This document shows positions 19,590 through 28,809 of a DNA stretch of 54,105 nt, piece by piece. The DNA comes from Caecitellus pseudoparvulus (taxonomy: Eukaryota > Bigyra: Bicosoecida). Location of the stretch: the NCBI GenBank assembly GCA_965644315.1, contig CBFFRQ010000022.1, positions 1 through 54,105 on the forward strand. The letters run 5' to 3'. The notes beneath the pieces are model-generated. The model was not told the origin of the DNA and ran no database searches. It worked only from the letters and a program-made list of their open reading frames with translations. Position 1 is the first letter of the stretch, and every line of letters begins with the position of its first letter. Both the position numbers and the translations under genes were made by a program.

Positions 19590-21580
19590 TCACACCACCG
19601 GCTCTTCATAGCCCTCGCCGACGTCGAACTCGTTCACGTGCGCCAGGCTTCCACGCACCTGCTTCGAGGGCCGCATGAGCGGGTTCACCGTCTCCCGGCG
19701 CACCATGTCATGCCCCTCGCCCGGCGCAGACGGCAATTCAAAGGCGTCCTCCCCCTCCTCCTCACCCCCCCCCTTGCCCTTGCCCCCCTTGCCGCTGCGG
19801 AACCACTGCGGCCGCAGCCACATGGCCACGCCCAACCCCACTAGACACAGCACGATGAGGGTGCCCACGACAATGCCCACGACCTGCCCTGGTGGCAGGC
19901 CTGCCGGGTCGGTGGGCTTGGCGGCGGGGGCGGGGGGAGGGGTGTGCTGGGGGCGGATGGGGAGACACTGGGTGTCTGCGTCACTGAGGCGGTGGGGGAG
20001 GGCGAGGGTGTGGTGCTGGGCGTGGTGGTTGGGGTGGGCGTGACGGTTGGGGTGGGGCGTGTCGCTCGCCCCAGCAGCACTGCCGCCGCCCCCGTCCTCG
20101 TGGTGTTGGGCTCGATCACCGTGGCCACCGCCCCCGCCAGTACGTCATCATAGCCATCCCCGTTCACATCTCCCACGCCTGCCAGGGCACTGCCCAGGCC
20201 TGCCATCCACTGCGACGACGAAGCTGTGGGTGGGCCCAAGTTGAACCCAGTTGTCGGCAGTAGTTGCGACACGTTGACGACCAGCTGGGCCCATCCATCC
20301 CGCCCGTACAGCGCCAGCACCAGGCCCGAAGCATTGCCCGGCACTGGGTGGGCGGGGTAGCCCAGCAGAATGTCGCTGATGCCGTCAGCGTTGAGGTCTG
20401 CGCCGCTTCCCAGGGTAGCCCCCAGCGTGACTGGCTCCGCACTGCCAGCGGGGGGGTGCAGCACCAGGCCTGAGCCGGCAGTCAAACTGCCGACGCTCAG
20501 GGAAGGCGGGAGGGAGGCGCCGCCAAACAGCACGAACACGACGCCAAGCGCGTCTGCCACAGCCACATCGCCCAGGCCGTCACCTGACACATCGCCGAAG
20601 CTGGCGACACTGGCGCCAAGCCCCTGCGACGTCTTGTTGCCGGTGAGAATGAGTGTGTGGCCGGGGGAGGGCGGGTTCACTGCCATGCTGTTGTTCCACT
20701 GCGCTGCAGGGCGGCCCCAAAACACCACCAGCGCGCCGGCTTGCACGGCTGTCGGGGTGGCGTGCGCCGGCGCACCCAGCACCGCGTCAGCAACGCCGTC
20801 GCCGTTCACGTCAGGCCCACCAGCCACTGCACTGCCCAGTGCCGCGAGACCGTGCAGGGCTGAAGCAAGGGGCAGTTGCAACGTGTCCAAGTCGCTGCTG
20901 CTCGCAAATGTGCCCCCTGCGGCGCCGAACACGACGTGCACGGTGCCTTGCGTTGCGGGGTCAAATTGCGCCGAAGCGGGGGAGCCCACGAGCAAGTCTT
21001 GCCGCCCGTCGACATTCAAATCGCCAGTGAAGGAAATGGAAGTCCCAGCAAGTGCGCTGGGTGCACCCTTCAGCCGGAAGCCGTTGTTGCCGTTCAGCGC
21101 GTTCAGGGAGATGCTGGAGGGCAGCGCGTGAATGCCGCCGCCGTACAGCACAAACACCTCCCCTCGCTGGCTGTCTGCGGTGGGCGCGGCGGCACAGACA
21201 TCTGAAAAACCGTCTTTGTTCAAGTCGCCACCGCCTGCCACCCGCGTCAGCGGGCCGCTGCCCGGCAGGCCCGGCATGGCGAAGCCTGTCGTGGCTGACG
21301 CCGCTCGGCTCGCGGCCGGCACACTGCTGCCGTCGAACGGCAGCCCTCCGCCGTACGCCGCATACACGATGCCATTGCCCTCTGCCGACAGCAGGAGCAA
21401 GTCTCGCTGTCCATCTTTGTTGATGTCGCCGCCCGGGGCCAGCGCGCTGCCCAGGCTGCTGTGGCTGGCACTGCCAGTCAATTGCAAGTTGAAAGTCACT
21501 TGCGGAAGGGCGGAAGCCAGCCTTGTGCAGCCAAGCAATACGGCAGCACAGAGCAGCCTCCCACGCCAGGCACAGCGCAT
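19590..21580 (-). CDS. Integrin-alpha-like FG-GAP repeat protein, single-pass membrane anchor (frame change near 19930)
   Basis: The ATG at 21580 begins a signal peptide (MRCAWRGRLLCAAVLLG); upstream open frame is ignored. Seven FG-GAP/calcium-loop motifs follow in an extracellular propeller: DINKDGQRDLLLL, DLNKDGFSDVCAA, DLNVDGRQDLLVG, DVNGDGVADAVLG, DVSGDGLGDVAVA, DLNADGISDILLG, DVNGDGYDDVLAG. A Pro/Thr/Ser stalk then leads to a membrane helix (GIVVGTLIVLCLVGLGVAM) and a charged tail ending EEPVV at 19590. The stalk and the helix are in different frames. The switch falls in C-rich sequence around 19905-19960, where both frames stay open, so either a one-base indel or an unplaced intron is responsible. 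The propeller resembles integrin alpha; ligand and function are unknown. Confidence 0.75.
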
Positions 21581-22008
21581 GGAGGGTGAAATACTATGAC
21601 TGTTTGCAGCAATCATGGCCGTGTGCGGTGTGCAGGTTTCCCTGGCACGCCCGCTCGCCAACTGCACAGGAGCGTGAGGTGTCGCTGCGACAGACCTCGC
21701 CGTGCGAATGCCGCCCGGCCTCAAGAACCACGGCAAATGCCTGAGAGACAGGTGCCTGACAAGGAAAATAGAGCTCTTAACAAGCCCGCGCCGGGGCCTG
21801 CACAAGAGCAAGCGTGCCCAGTGCAGCGTGTTGTGAATTGTTTGCTGGTCCGCGTGGTGTTGCTCGAGTCAGTCGGCCTGGCGTCGGGCACAGCAACCTC
21901 CCCTGCTGCAGCAAGGCCCACACCATGCCTGCACCCTAAACGCGCGCTCTTTTCCCCTTCCTGGGTTGCACAGCGGGCTCTACCCTCGTGAGTGCGCCCC
22001 GTCCCGCC

Positions 22009-22648
22009 TCACACCTGCCCGTCCCCTGGCGCGTCCATGCCCGGGAAACGCGACACCTGTGCCAGTGTCGTGAGGTGGTGCACGCCGGCAGGCAGCAGGG
22101 CGCCGCCAATGCTCCACGTGGGCACTGACGTCACACCCGCCGCTCGGCACTCGTCGGCATACTTGCCACAGTCCACGAACGGCACCGTGTCGGCATGCAA
22201 GCCCAGAAGCACGCGCTGTGTGCGGGTGTGGGGGCAGTCCTCCTTGCCGTACAGCCGTGCACCAGAGCTCTTCAAGTGCTCTGCCACCGCCTGCACCGTG
22301 CGCACTGCGTGGGCGAAGGCAGCCTTGGGCTGTGCACCCTCCACACGCAGGCTGGACACCTGGGTGGTGGGGGTGTACTGGATGTTCTGCGCGCCACACA
22401 GGGCGTTCTCCTTGGTGCTGCCATCACACTGAATGTAGTGGATGCCGGCCATCACCGTCTCGCCCAGCTCCTGCTTCTGCCTGGCAACGGCAGGGCACCT
22501 GAGGGGGAGCAGCGGAAATTGGCTGCGACAAGGTGAGCGGCGCGCCCTCGCTCTAGCGCCAGGGCACGCACGTGCTGGTGCCAAACATGGAGGTTCCAAG
22601 TGCCTCTAACTCGTCCCGCAATCGCTCGTCGGACATCTGCTCCGCCAT
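22009..22648 (-). CDS. Double thioredoxin-like domain protein A (VKOR-C-terminal-like), two exons
   Basis: Exons are complement(22572..22648) and complement(22009..22498) with a 73-nt GTGCGT...CCCTCAG intron; 188 aa. Each half resembles the thioredoxin-like domain at the C-terminus of plant and cyanobacterial VKOR. Domain 1 has LGTSMFGTSTC, QCDG and NIQYTPTT; domain 2 has SSGARLYGKEDC, FVDC, and VPTWSIGGALLPAG followed by LAQVSRFPGM. In both, the second cysteine of the usual CxxC is lost (CPAV and CPHT), while a C-x6-9-C pair is kept, so monothiol or structural roles are more likely than classic oxidoreductase activity. It is a tandem paralogue of the next gene with the same intron position and phase. 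No signal peptide in the chosen model; an upstream exon is possible. Confidence 0.68.
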
Positions 22649-22870
22649 GACGAGGGGGCAGCTGTAAGTGTGGGCAGTGCGGAAATCACTTGTGCATCCA
22701 CTGCACGCAGTCGGGGGTGCCGCAGGCAGATCAAGCGCACAGCGGGCATGGGTACTGCGTTGAATAGTAAACACTGAAGTGTAGCGAATTATCGTCTGCG
22801 ATTGTGCCTCCCAAGCTTTAGTGCATTGCTGTAGGCCAGTGCGTGGCCCGCACCCCCTTGCCCGCCAGCG
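22649..22870. other. Short intergenic region between the two thioredoxin-like paralogues
   Basis: Contains the presumed promoter of paralogue A. A possible 3' splice site (ACACTTACAG) lies just before its ATG at 22648, leaving open an upstream exon. Nothing else is seen. Confidence 0.35.
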
Positions 22871-23520
22871 TCACTCGGCGGCATCCACCACCTCCACGCC
22901 CGGCATGCGAGACACCTTGGCGAGACGACTGAGGGACATGTACCCTGGCAGCATGGCACCCCCTATGTTCCAGGCAGGGTACTCATTCACGCCTGCTGCG
23001 TCGCACTTGGCTTCCTGTGCCGGCCCTGCGTCACACTGCACATACGGCACAGTGTCCGCATGGGGGCCGAAGATAGCGCGCTGGCGGGTGGTCCAGCCGC
23101 ACCAGGACGTGCCGTACAGCACAGCGCCTGCATCAGCCAGGTGCTGTGCGACGAGGGCCGGCACGGTGAGGGCGTGGTGCAGGTCTGTGCGGTCCAGCGC
23201 GCCCTGGTACACCTCCATGCCAACCAGTGTGGTGGGGGTGGCGGAAATGTTCAGGTCGCGGCACAGGGCCTGATCCTCTGCGCTGCCGTCACACTGCACG
23301 AACTGCACGCCCTGCATGACCGTCTCGCCCAGCGAGCTGACCTGCGTCGCTGTCGCTTCGCAGCTGTGATGGAGGACGTGGGGGAGCGTGCTTGGCTATT
23401 CAACAGTTCAGCGCCTGTGCGATAGCAGTGCGGCACTCACTCGGAGGAGCCGAACATGTATACACCCTGCGCCTTGGCGCGATCACGGAGCTGCTCAGGG
23501 CTCCCTTCTTCCGCAGCCAT
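22871..23520 (-). CDS. Double thioredoxin-like domain protein B (VKOR-C-terminal-like), two exons
   Basis: Exons are complement(23441..23520) and complement(22871..23363), joined over a 77-nt GTGAGT...ATCACAG intron; 190 aa. The start MAAEEGSPEQLRDRAKAQG aligns with MAEQMSDERLRDELEALG of paralogue A, supporting both start choices. Domain 1 (FGSSDCEATATQ, VQCDGSAEDQALC, ISATPTT) and domain 2 (AVLYGTSWCGWTTRQR, YVQCDAGPAQEAKC, YPAWNIGGAMLPG, LAKVSRMPGVE) both carry one active-site-position cysteine and a C-x9-C pair; CxxC is replaced by CEAT and CGWT. It arose by duplication with A. Divergent from primase. Redox partner and compartment cannot be read from sequence. Confidence 0.68.
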
Positions 23521-23895
23521 GGTGCAGGTGTTGTGGTCCCAACTGCGGAAATCGCTTCTCGGCGCAGCGAGGAATTGCGCGTGCGCACAGACGGCAACGA
23601 GGTCCGAGGTGGAGAAATGGAATGCATGCGCGAAATGGAGGGTTTCTGGCCTTGGTTTTGGAAAGTGTGCGACAACGTCTTCGTGCTTTGGGCCCAGTGC
23701 ACCGGCACCCAAATCCAACAAAGTGGTGACGAGAGACGGCACCCCATGCACTGATGCACAATTCCCAACCCCCCCTTAGCAAGGCAACAGAGATTCGTGC
23801 ACAAAGATTTCAACGATTCCAGTTTCTCCCCTCAAGGCAGTGTGGAGCAAGCAGGGCGCCTGCGGATTTTGGTGCACAAACCCACGCCAAAGAGC
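23521..23895. promoter_or_regulatory. Divergent intergenic region between thioredoxin-like B and PRIM1
   Basis: About 375 bases separate two genes transcribed away from each other, so it should hold both promoters. No TATA-like box or known operator is recognisable. The plus-strand frame in front of the primase ATG is open but lacks conservation. Confidence 0.35.
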
Positions 23896-25708
23896 ATGGC
23901 TGCTGCAGAGGATGTGGCATCGCCCAGCGTGGCAGGCAAGCGCGCAGCAGAGGAGGGGCTCCAGGATGCCCCCTCTTCCAAGGGCGCGCGGACAGGCGCC
24001 GAGGCAGCCCCGTACTCTGGCGACGAAGTTTTCAACCCACACCTGCTGAGGCTGTACTACAGTGCGTGCTGCCACGGCAGGGGGGAGGTGCCAGAAGGTT
24101 ACACTGTACCGAGCTGAAGTGTCCATCGCAGGTCGTTTCTTCCCCTTTGACCACATGTGCCGGTGGATTTCGTACGGGCAGGGTGCGTGCAGGCGGCGTT
24201 TCAACGGGCGGCGCCCAGGCACGTTTGAAACGCCACGCGCCCCGGCTCCCGGCTGTGCAGACCCCCACAGCAAGAACCCGCACGTAGTGAAGGACTACAT
24301 GGCCCGCCGGGAGTGGAACTTCACCATGGAGGGGGACGTCTTCGTGCGGTACTTGAGTTTCAAGGACAAGGCAGACATGAAGGCGCACATCACAGCGAAG
24401 CAGCCGCACAAAATCGACATCGGCGCCGTCTTCTCCGCCCCTGTGCGTGCTCCCCACGCGGCGCGGGCGGCTGCATTCGACGGAGCACGGCAAAACCCTG
24501 CCTGTCCCCCCATATGCAGCCCTCGAAGCACACGACAATGAAGAAGGAGGCCTTCTTCACTGTGGAGCGCGAGCTGGTGTTTGACATTGACCTCACGGAC
24601 TACGACGAAGTGCGCACGTGCTGCAGGTGCGTGCCGCCGCAGCCGCCACCCGCCCGCCACAATGCCATGCTTGCAAACCTCGCCGTCTGCTCAGTGGAGC
24701 AAAGATCTGCCCAAAGTGCTGGCAGTTCATGACAGCGGCGCTGAAGGTCATCGACATTGCGTTGAAAGGTGCGCACTGCTGCCATGCTGCGTTGCCAGCG
24801 CTTGCTCCCGCGACGCACCACCCTCCTGCCGCTACGCCACGCCAGAGGACTTTGGCTTCCAGCATGCAGTGTGGATTTACTCCGGGCGCCGTGGTATCCA
24901 TTGCTGGGTGTGCGATGACGCGGCCCGGGCGCTGAGCAACGACGCACGCACTGCGGTGGTGAACTACCTCACCGCCAACACCGGCACGTCAGACAAGGTA
25001 GCAGACAAACTCAGCAGCATCGACACGACGAGTCCTCTGCACCCCTCCCACGAACGAGCCTTTGAAATCCTGGAGCCGCTCTTCGTGCCCATCATAGGCG
25101 CGGAGGAAGGCCAGGGATTCCTCGGGGAGAACGCCGAGTTGAGATCGCAGGTTCTGGAGCTCGTGCCTGACCACGGCACGCTGCGGGAGTCCCTGGAGGC
25201 CGCCTGGGCCAAGGCTTCGGGGCCTGCACAGCGCTGGCGCCAGCTCAAGTCCCTCGTGCGGCAGGCGCAGGAAGATGCGCAGAAGTCCAGCTCTTCCTGG
25301 CGCACACGCAACGACCTGGACCGCACGGTGTCTGGCATCGTCTTCTACTTCCTGTACCCACGCCTGGACGCCAACGTGTCCAAGCAGCAGAACCATCTCC
25401 TCAAGAGCCCCTTCTGTGTGCACCCAAAGACGGGCCGGGTGTGCGTGCCGGTGAACCCCGCCAAGGCGGACGCCTTCAACCCCTTCGCCGTGCCCACCAT
25501 CCCCCAGCTCATGGAGGAGGCGGCTGCCTTTGACGCAGAGGTGGGCAGTGCCGCCGCAGGCGCCAGTGGCGGCGAGGAGTGGCACAAGACCTCCATGAAG
25601 CCGTACATGGACTACTTCGAGGCGTGGCTGGCGCCGATGGAGGGCAAGGTCAAGCAAGTGCTACGCAAACGCGCAGAGAAGGCCGCAGCCACCTCTGGAG
25701 ACTGGTGA
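23896..25708 (+). CDS. PRIM1: DNA primase small (catalytic) subunit, six exons
   Basis: Exons: 23896..24061, 24132..24182, 24261..24442, 24520..24626, 24695..24768, 24846..25708. The five introns are 68-78 nt and all start GTGCGT or GTGCGC. Phases sum to 480 codons. Each splice restores a conserved block: HLLRLYY+SRFFPFDHMCRWISYG; KDYMARREWNFTM; HKIDIGAVFSAP; ERELVFDIDLTDYDEVR, with the catalytic Asp pair; TCC+SGAKICPKCWQFM, with the four zinc cysteines; ALK+EDFGFQHAVWIYSGRRG, the nucleotide-binding SGRRGIH loop; and later LDANVSKQQNHLLKSPF and VHPKTGRVCVPV. It synthesises RNA primers in the Pol alpha-primase complex in the nucleus. The second intron is a multiple of three and would be read through by naive translation. 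A Ser/Ala-rich N-terminal extension of about 45 residues precedes the core. Confidence 0.95.
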
Positions 25709-25735
25709 ATGAAATGCACGCGGGTGGTGGAGGGC

Positions 25736-26341
25736 TCACGTGGGGGCACCCAGCTGGCCATGCGCCCCAGCACCAGTGTGCAGGTGCCGCATGTGCCGCC
25801 GCAGGGCAGCTCGGTGCTCGCCCTCCAGCACGGCCACGCGCGCGTCCAACTCGCCTTGCATGCGGCGCTGCAAGGCCTCCACCCGTGCCTGCACCTCGGC
25901 TTCCACCTGTGCTTCTGTGGCGGCGCGCAGGGACGCCTGCCACGCCTCGACCGTTGCACGCTCCTGGGCCAGCCGGCGCTCGAAGGCCGCTGCAGCAGCT
26001 GCATGGGCCTCGCGTGCCTGAGTGACATGGTCGGCCAGACGGCGTTTCATTGATTCAACTTGAAGCTCGGCGTCATCAGCCCGTGCCTTGTGTTGGCGGG
26101 CCTCTCGGAGAGCTGCTGCGAGCGAGAGTTTCGCTTGCGTTTCCCGGGCCTCCAACACGCTGCTGTGCTCAGCCACCGCTTGGGCCAGCGCCGCCACCTT
26201 GTCCGTCAAGGACTGCTCCTCCACCCCTTTGATGTCTGCTTCATGCACCGCATTCAGGAGCTGCAGCATGTGGTGTTTGACGCCTTGCTTCGTGTCCCGC
26301 AACGCCAGGCTTGCGTCCGGCTGAGGGGCACCGGCCGCCAT
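25736..26341 (-). CDS. Coiled-coil protein, 201 aa, function unknown
   Basis: The start is placed at ATG 26341 (MAAGAPQPDASLALRD); upstream frame is open but Pro/Gly/Arg-rich and belongs to the intergenic space after SEC12. Residues about 25-185 are almost continuous heptad-type helix rich in Ala, Glu, Gln and Arg (KVAALAQAVAEHSSVLEARE, QVEAEVQARVEALQRRMQGE), so a long parallel coiled coil is expected. There is no membrane segment or targeting peptide. It is convergent with PRIM1, with stop codons only 27 bases apart, so the two 3' ends overlap or nearly do. Confidence 0.6.
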   Translation of the reverse strand: MAAGAPQPDASLALRDTKQGVKHHMLQLLNAVHEADIKGVEEQSLTDKVAALAQAVAEHSSVLEARETQAKLSLAAALREARQHKARADDAELQVESMKRRLADHVTQAREAHAAAAAAFERRLAQERATVEAWQASLRAATEAQVEAEVQARVEALQRRMQGELDARVAVLEGEHRAALRRHMRHLHTGAGAHGQLGAPT

Positions 26342-26454
26342 GCCAGGCGCAGAGGCCGCCTCGTGGCAGCAGGGCCGGTGGACAAGCGAACCCACGTGGG
26401 ACAGTGCTTCATGTGGGTATTGTTTGTGAATTGTGCGGCGCCTGCTGTTCTGCG

Positions 26455-28182
26455 TCACGCCGGCGTGAGGGGCTGCACTGGGGAGCCGCCCACCGCAGAC
26501 GCCACCACCCGCACCAAGCGCTCCACAGCGGCTGACGCGAGGTGGAAGGGGCCTGGCAAGCCCGCTCCCTCCTGGCTGTGTGCCAGCTGCACCCCCTGCC
26601 AGGCCACCGCTGCGACGAATAGCGCCAGGAGAAGGGCAATGCCCCACAACGCCAGGTTGCTGCGGCGCACTCGAGGCCAGAGGAGGATGCTGTGGTCAGC
26701 GCTGGCGGTCAAGAGGTGTGCGCCATCTGGCGTGTACGCCAGGCCCAACGCGCCGAAGGAGTGCGTGGTCTGGTACGCGCCCACATACGCCAGGTCTGGC
26801 AGCGCATACTCGTAGACACGTCGATCTGCACAGGCGATGGCGACAGCACCACCGCCACACGTGACAGTGCTTGTGGCAGCGGCACGGGGTGTCACCACCT
26901 TGCTCACATCAGCATGCCAGGCCCACTCCCCCAGCACTCGGCTCAGAGCAGGCTGCGTTTCCTCGGCTGTCGAGGCCGGCGCAGGCAGGGGAGTCAACAC
27001 ACCATCCGCGTCTGCACGGCTAGCGCCTTGCACGGGCTTGTGCATGATGGTGATTTCGTTGTCCACTCCCCGGGGACCAAAGGTGCTGGGAAACGTACTC
27101 TGCGGTGCTTCAGTCAGTGTCCACAGCGAGGCAAGCGCTCCGCCCTGCGAGAGAAGGGTGGGCGTGGCCGCTGCGTTTCGCTGCGCAACGCGTCACCGCG
27201 CCGCCTGCCACGCACGAATTGGGACGTCTCCAGTGTCAAGAGGGTGTCTTCCAGGAAGTGCAGACTGACATACTTGAATGATCCGGGCGTTGTGTGGCGC
27301 TGCTTGCGCCCAGGGCGTGGCGGCGCTGGCTTGGTGATGTGTGCCGATGCCTGGCAGGGCAGCGTCCAGGAGAAGACATCCCCCTCCACCGCCCCGCGCA
27401 GCTGCGGCAAGCTCCAAATGCGGCACGTGCCATCCATGCTGCCAGAGGCCACCAGCCCCCCGATGGCGTTCACAGCCAGGGACACGACGGGTGCGGAGTG
27501 CCCCGTGCACTCTGCCACCAGCCGTGGACAGTCCGCCGGGCCGTCCACCTCACCCCCCACGTGCCACACCCGGACAACGCCGTCAGCGCCGCCAGACACC
27601 AGGCACGTGTGCTCCCATCCCCACGCCAGGGCGTTGACGTCGGGCGTGTCGGAGGTAGCAAAGTCCGCTGGGAAACGCACCACTTCCTGCAGTCTGTGGC
27701 GCAAGTCAGGCGAGCGTGCAGCGGCAGTGCCGCCCCGTGACACGCCAGCTCTCATACCTGCCACTCTCGCCGTCGCGGGTGAACACGACGATGCTGTCTC
27801 CAGCCGCCCCTGCCACGCGCTTGCCCTGCGAAAGTCGCCATGGAAGGTGCAGAAGTGGTTGCCACGTCGGCTGCGCCGGCACGCACGTCCTCTGACACTG
27901 CCACGTGCGTGATGAAGGTGCTGCCCGAGAGGAACGCAGTGCCTTTCGCCAGCTCCACTTTGTTGGTGCCGGTGTTCTCCACGTGCACCATGGTCTGTGG
28001 AGCAAGGCAGCGGCGGTTGCGGAATTTGCACGCCTCTCGCAGCGGTCGAATGCCCGCCTGCGCACCAGGGCATTCTCAATTCCAGTCTTGGAGCTGCCAC
28101 CGCCTGAAACAGCCAGTGTACCACCTGCGAGGGGCACCAGCTGGAAGACTGGTGCCCCCATGGAGGCGCTGGACAGCGCCAT
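26455..28182 (-). CDS. SEC12: SEC12/PREB-type WD40 membrane protein (Sar1 GEF), five exons
   Basis: Exons (complement): 28066..28182, 27887..27994, 27758..27825, 27216..27693, 26455..27144; introns 71, 61, 64 and 71 nt. Phases give 486 aa. Exon 1 has VPLAGGTLAVSGGG and SSKTGIENAL, matching the Sec12/PREB N-terminal blade with its potassium-loop-like Gly run. Exons 2-4 build WD blades (FITHVAVSED+GKRVAGAAGD; LAWGWEHTCLVSGGADGVVR; HSAPVVSLAVNAIGG). Exon 5 ends the propeller (LLTASADHSILLWPRVRR) and encodes one membrane helix (LALWGIALLLALFVAAVAW) with a lumenal tail. The protein activates Sar1 at the ER to start COPII vesicle budding. Its exons 1-3 and promoter are the left part of the tandem array unit, so this is the parental complete copy. 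Confidence 0.85.
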
Positions 28183-28477
28183 GGCTTTGTTGTGGCTTGG
28201 GACAGAGCAGGTCCCACCACGCCAATGAATATCGTGTGGGCAAGGAAGGGTGACGGAGCCACACTGCCAGACACGACAAGGCCGCAACCCTTACACACAA
28301 AAGTGCGGGCACAGCAAAGCGGGCGGTTTTGCCCCGTCCAGTGCCGTGCATGGACAGCGCTGCTCGGAGCGCACGAGTCCACCCCCTCCATCGCACTCCG
28401 CGCCTTGGCGCAGCTCCCGTCAGCACTCGAACGGGGATCTTGCGGATGTCCAGATAGCTTGTTCCGCACCTCTCTTG

Positions 28478-28500
28478 GTGCGTCACGGATTGGTGGATCA
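28478..28500 (+). repeat. Left terminal inverted repeat of the DNA transposon
   Basis: 23 bp, perfect inverted match to 32993..33015; one more matching base pair can be counted on the outside depending on how the target duplication is read. Confidence 0.9.
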
Positions 28501-28809
28501 AGGCGAGATACCAACGGCTTGTGTCAATCCTGTGAGATCAACACATCGACTTAGAATCTTTCTATGTTTGCGCTAGTTGACTGTCGGGAAAAAGAGAATG
28601 TACCATGCCTGAGGAACTGTTTTAGCCATTTTGGCGAGATCAACGAGCCGAACCTTGATTTTTTGCCCCAGGCGTTAGTGAGAAAGGGGTCGCACGCTGT
28701 CGAGACAGGAAATCAACCCTGAGAGAGTCAGCACTGCAAGAGCGGCGATTAGGACTCTGGAAATCAAGCATTGGTACAATTATTCGGGTGTTGTGGCATT
28801 TTCGAGGCA

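Noticed and set aside
26455-28182. Two separate WD40 genes at 26455-27066 and 27114-28514
   Set aside because: Exact GTGCGT...CGCAG splicing between 27216 and 27144 joins the frames in phase into one SEC12/PREB protein of normal length.
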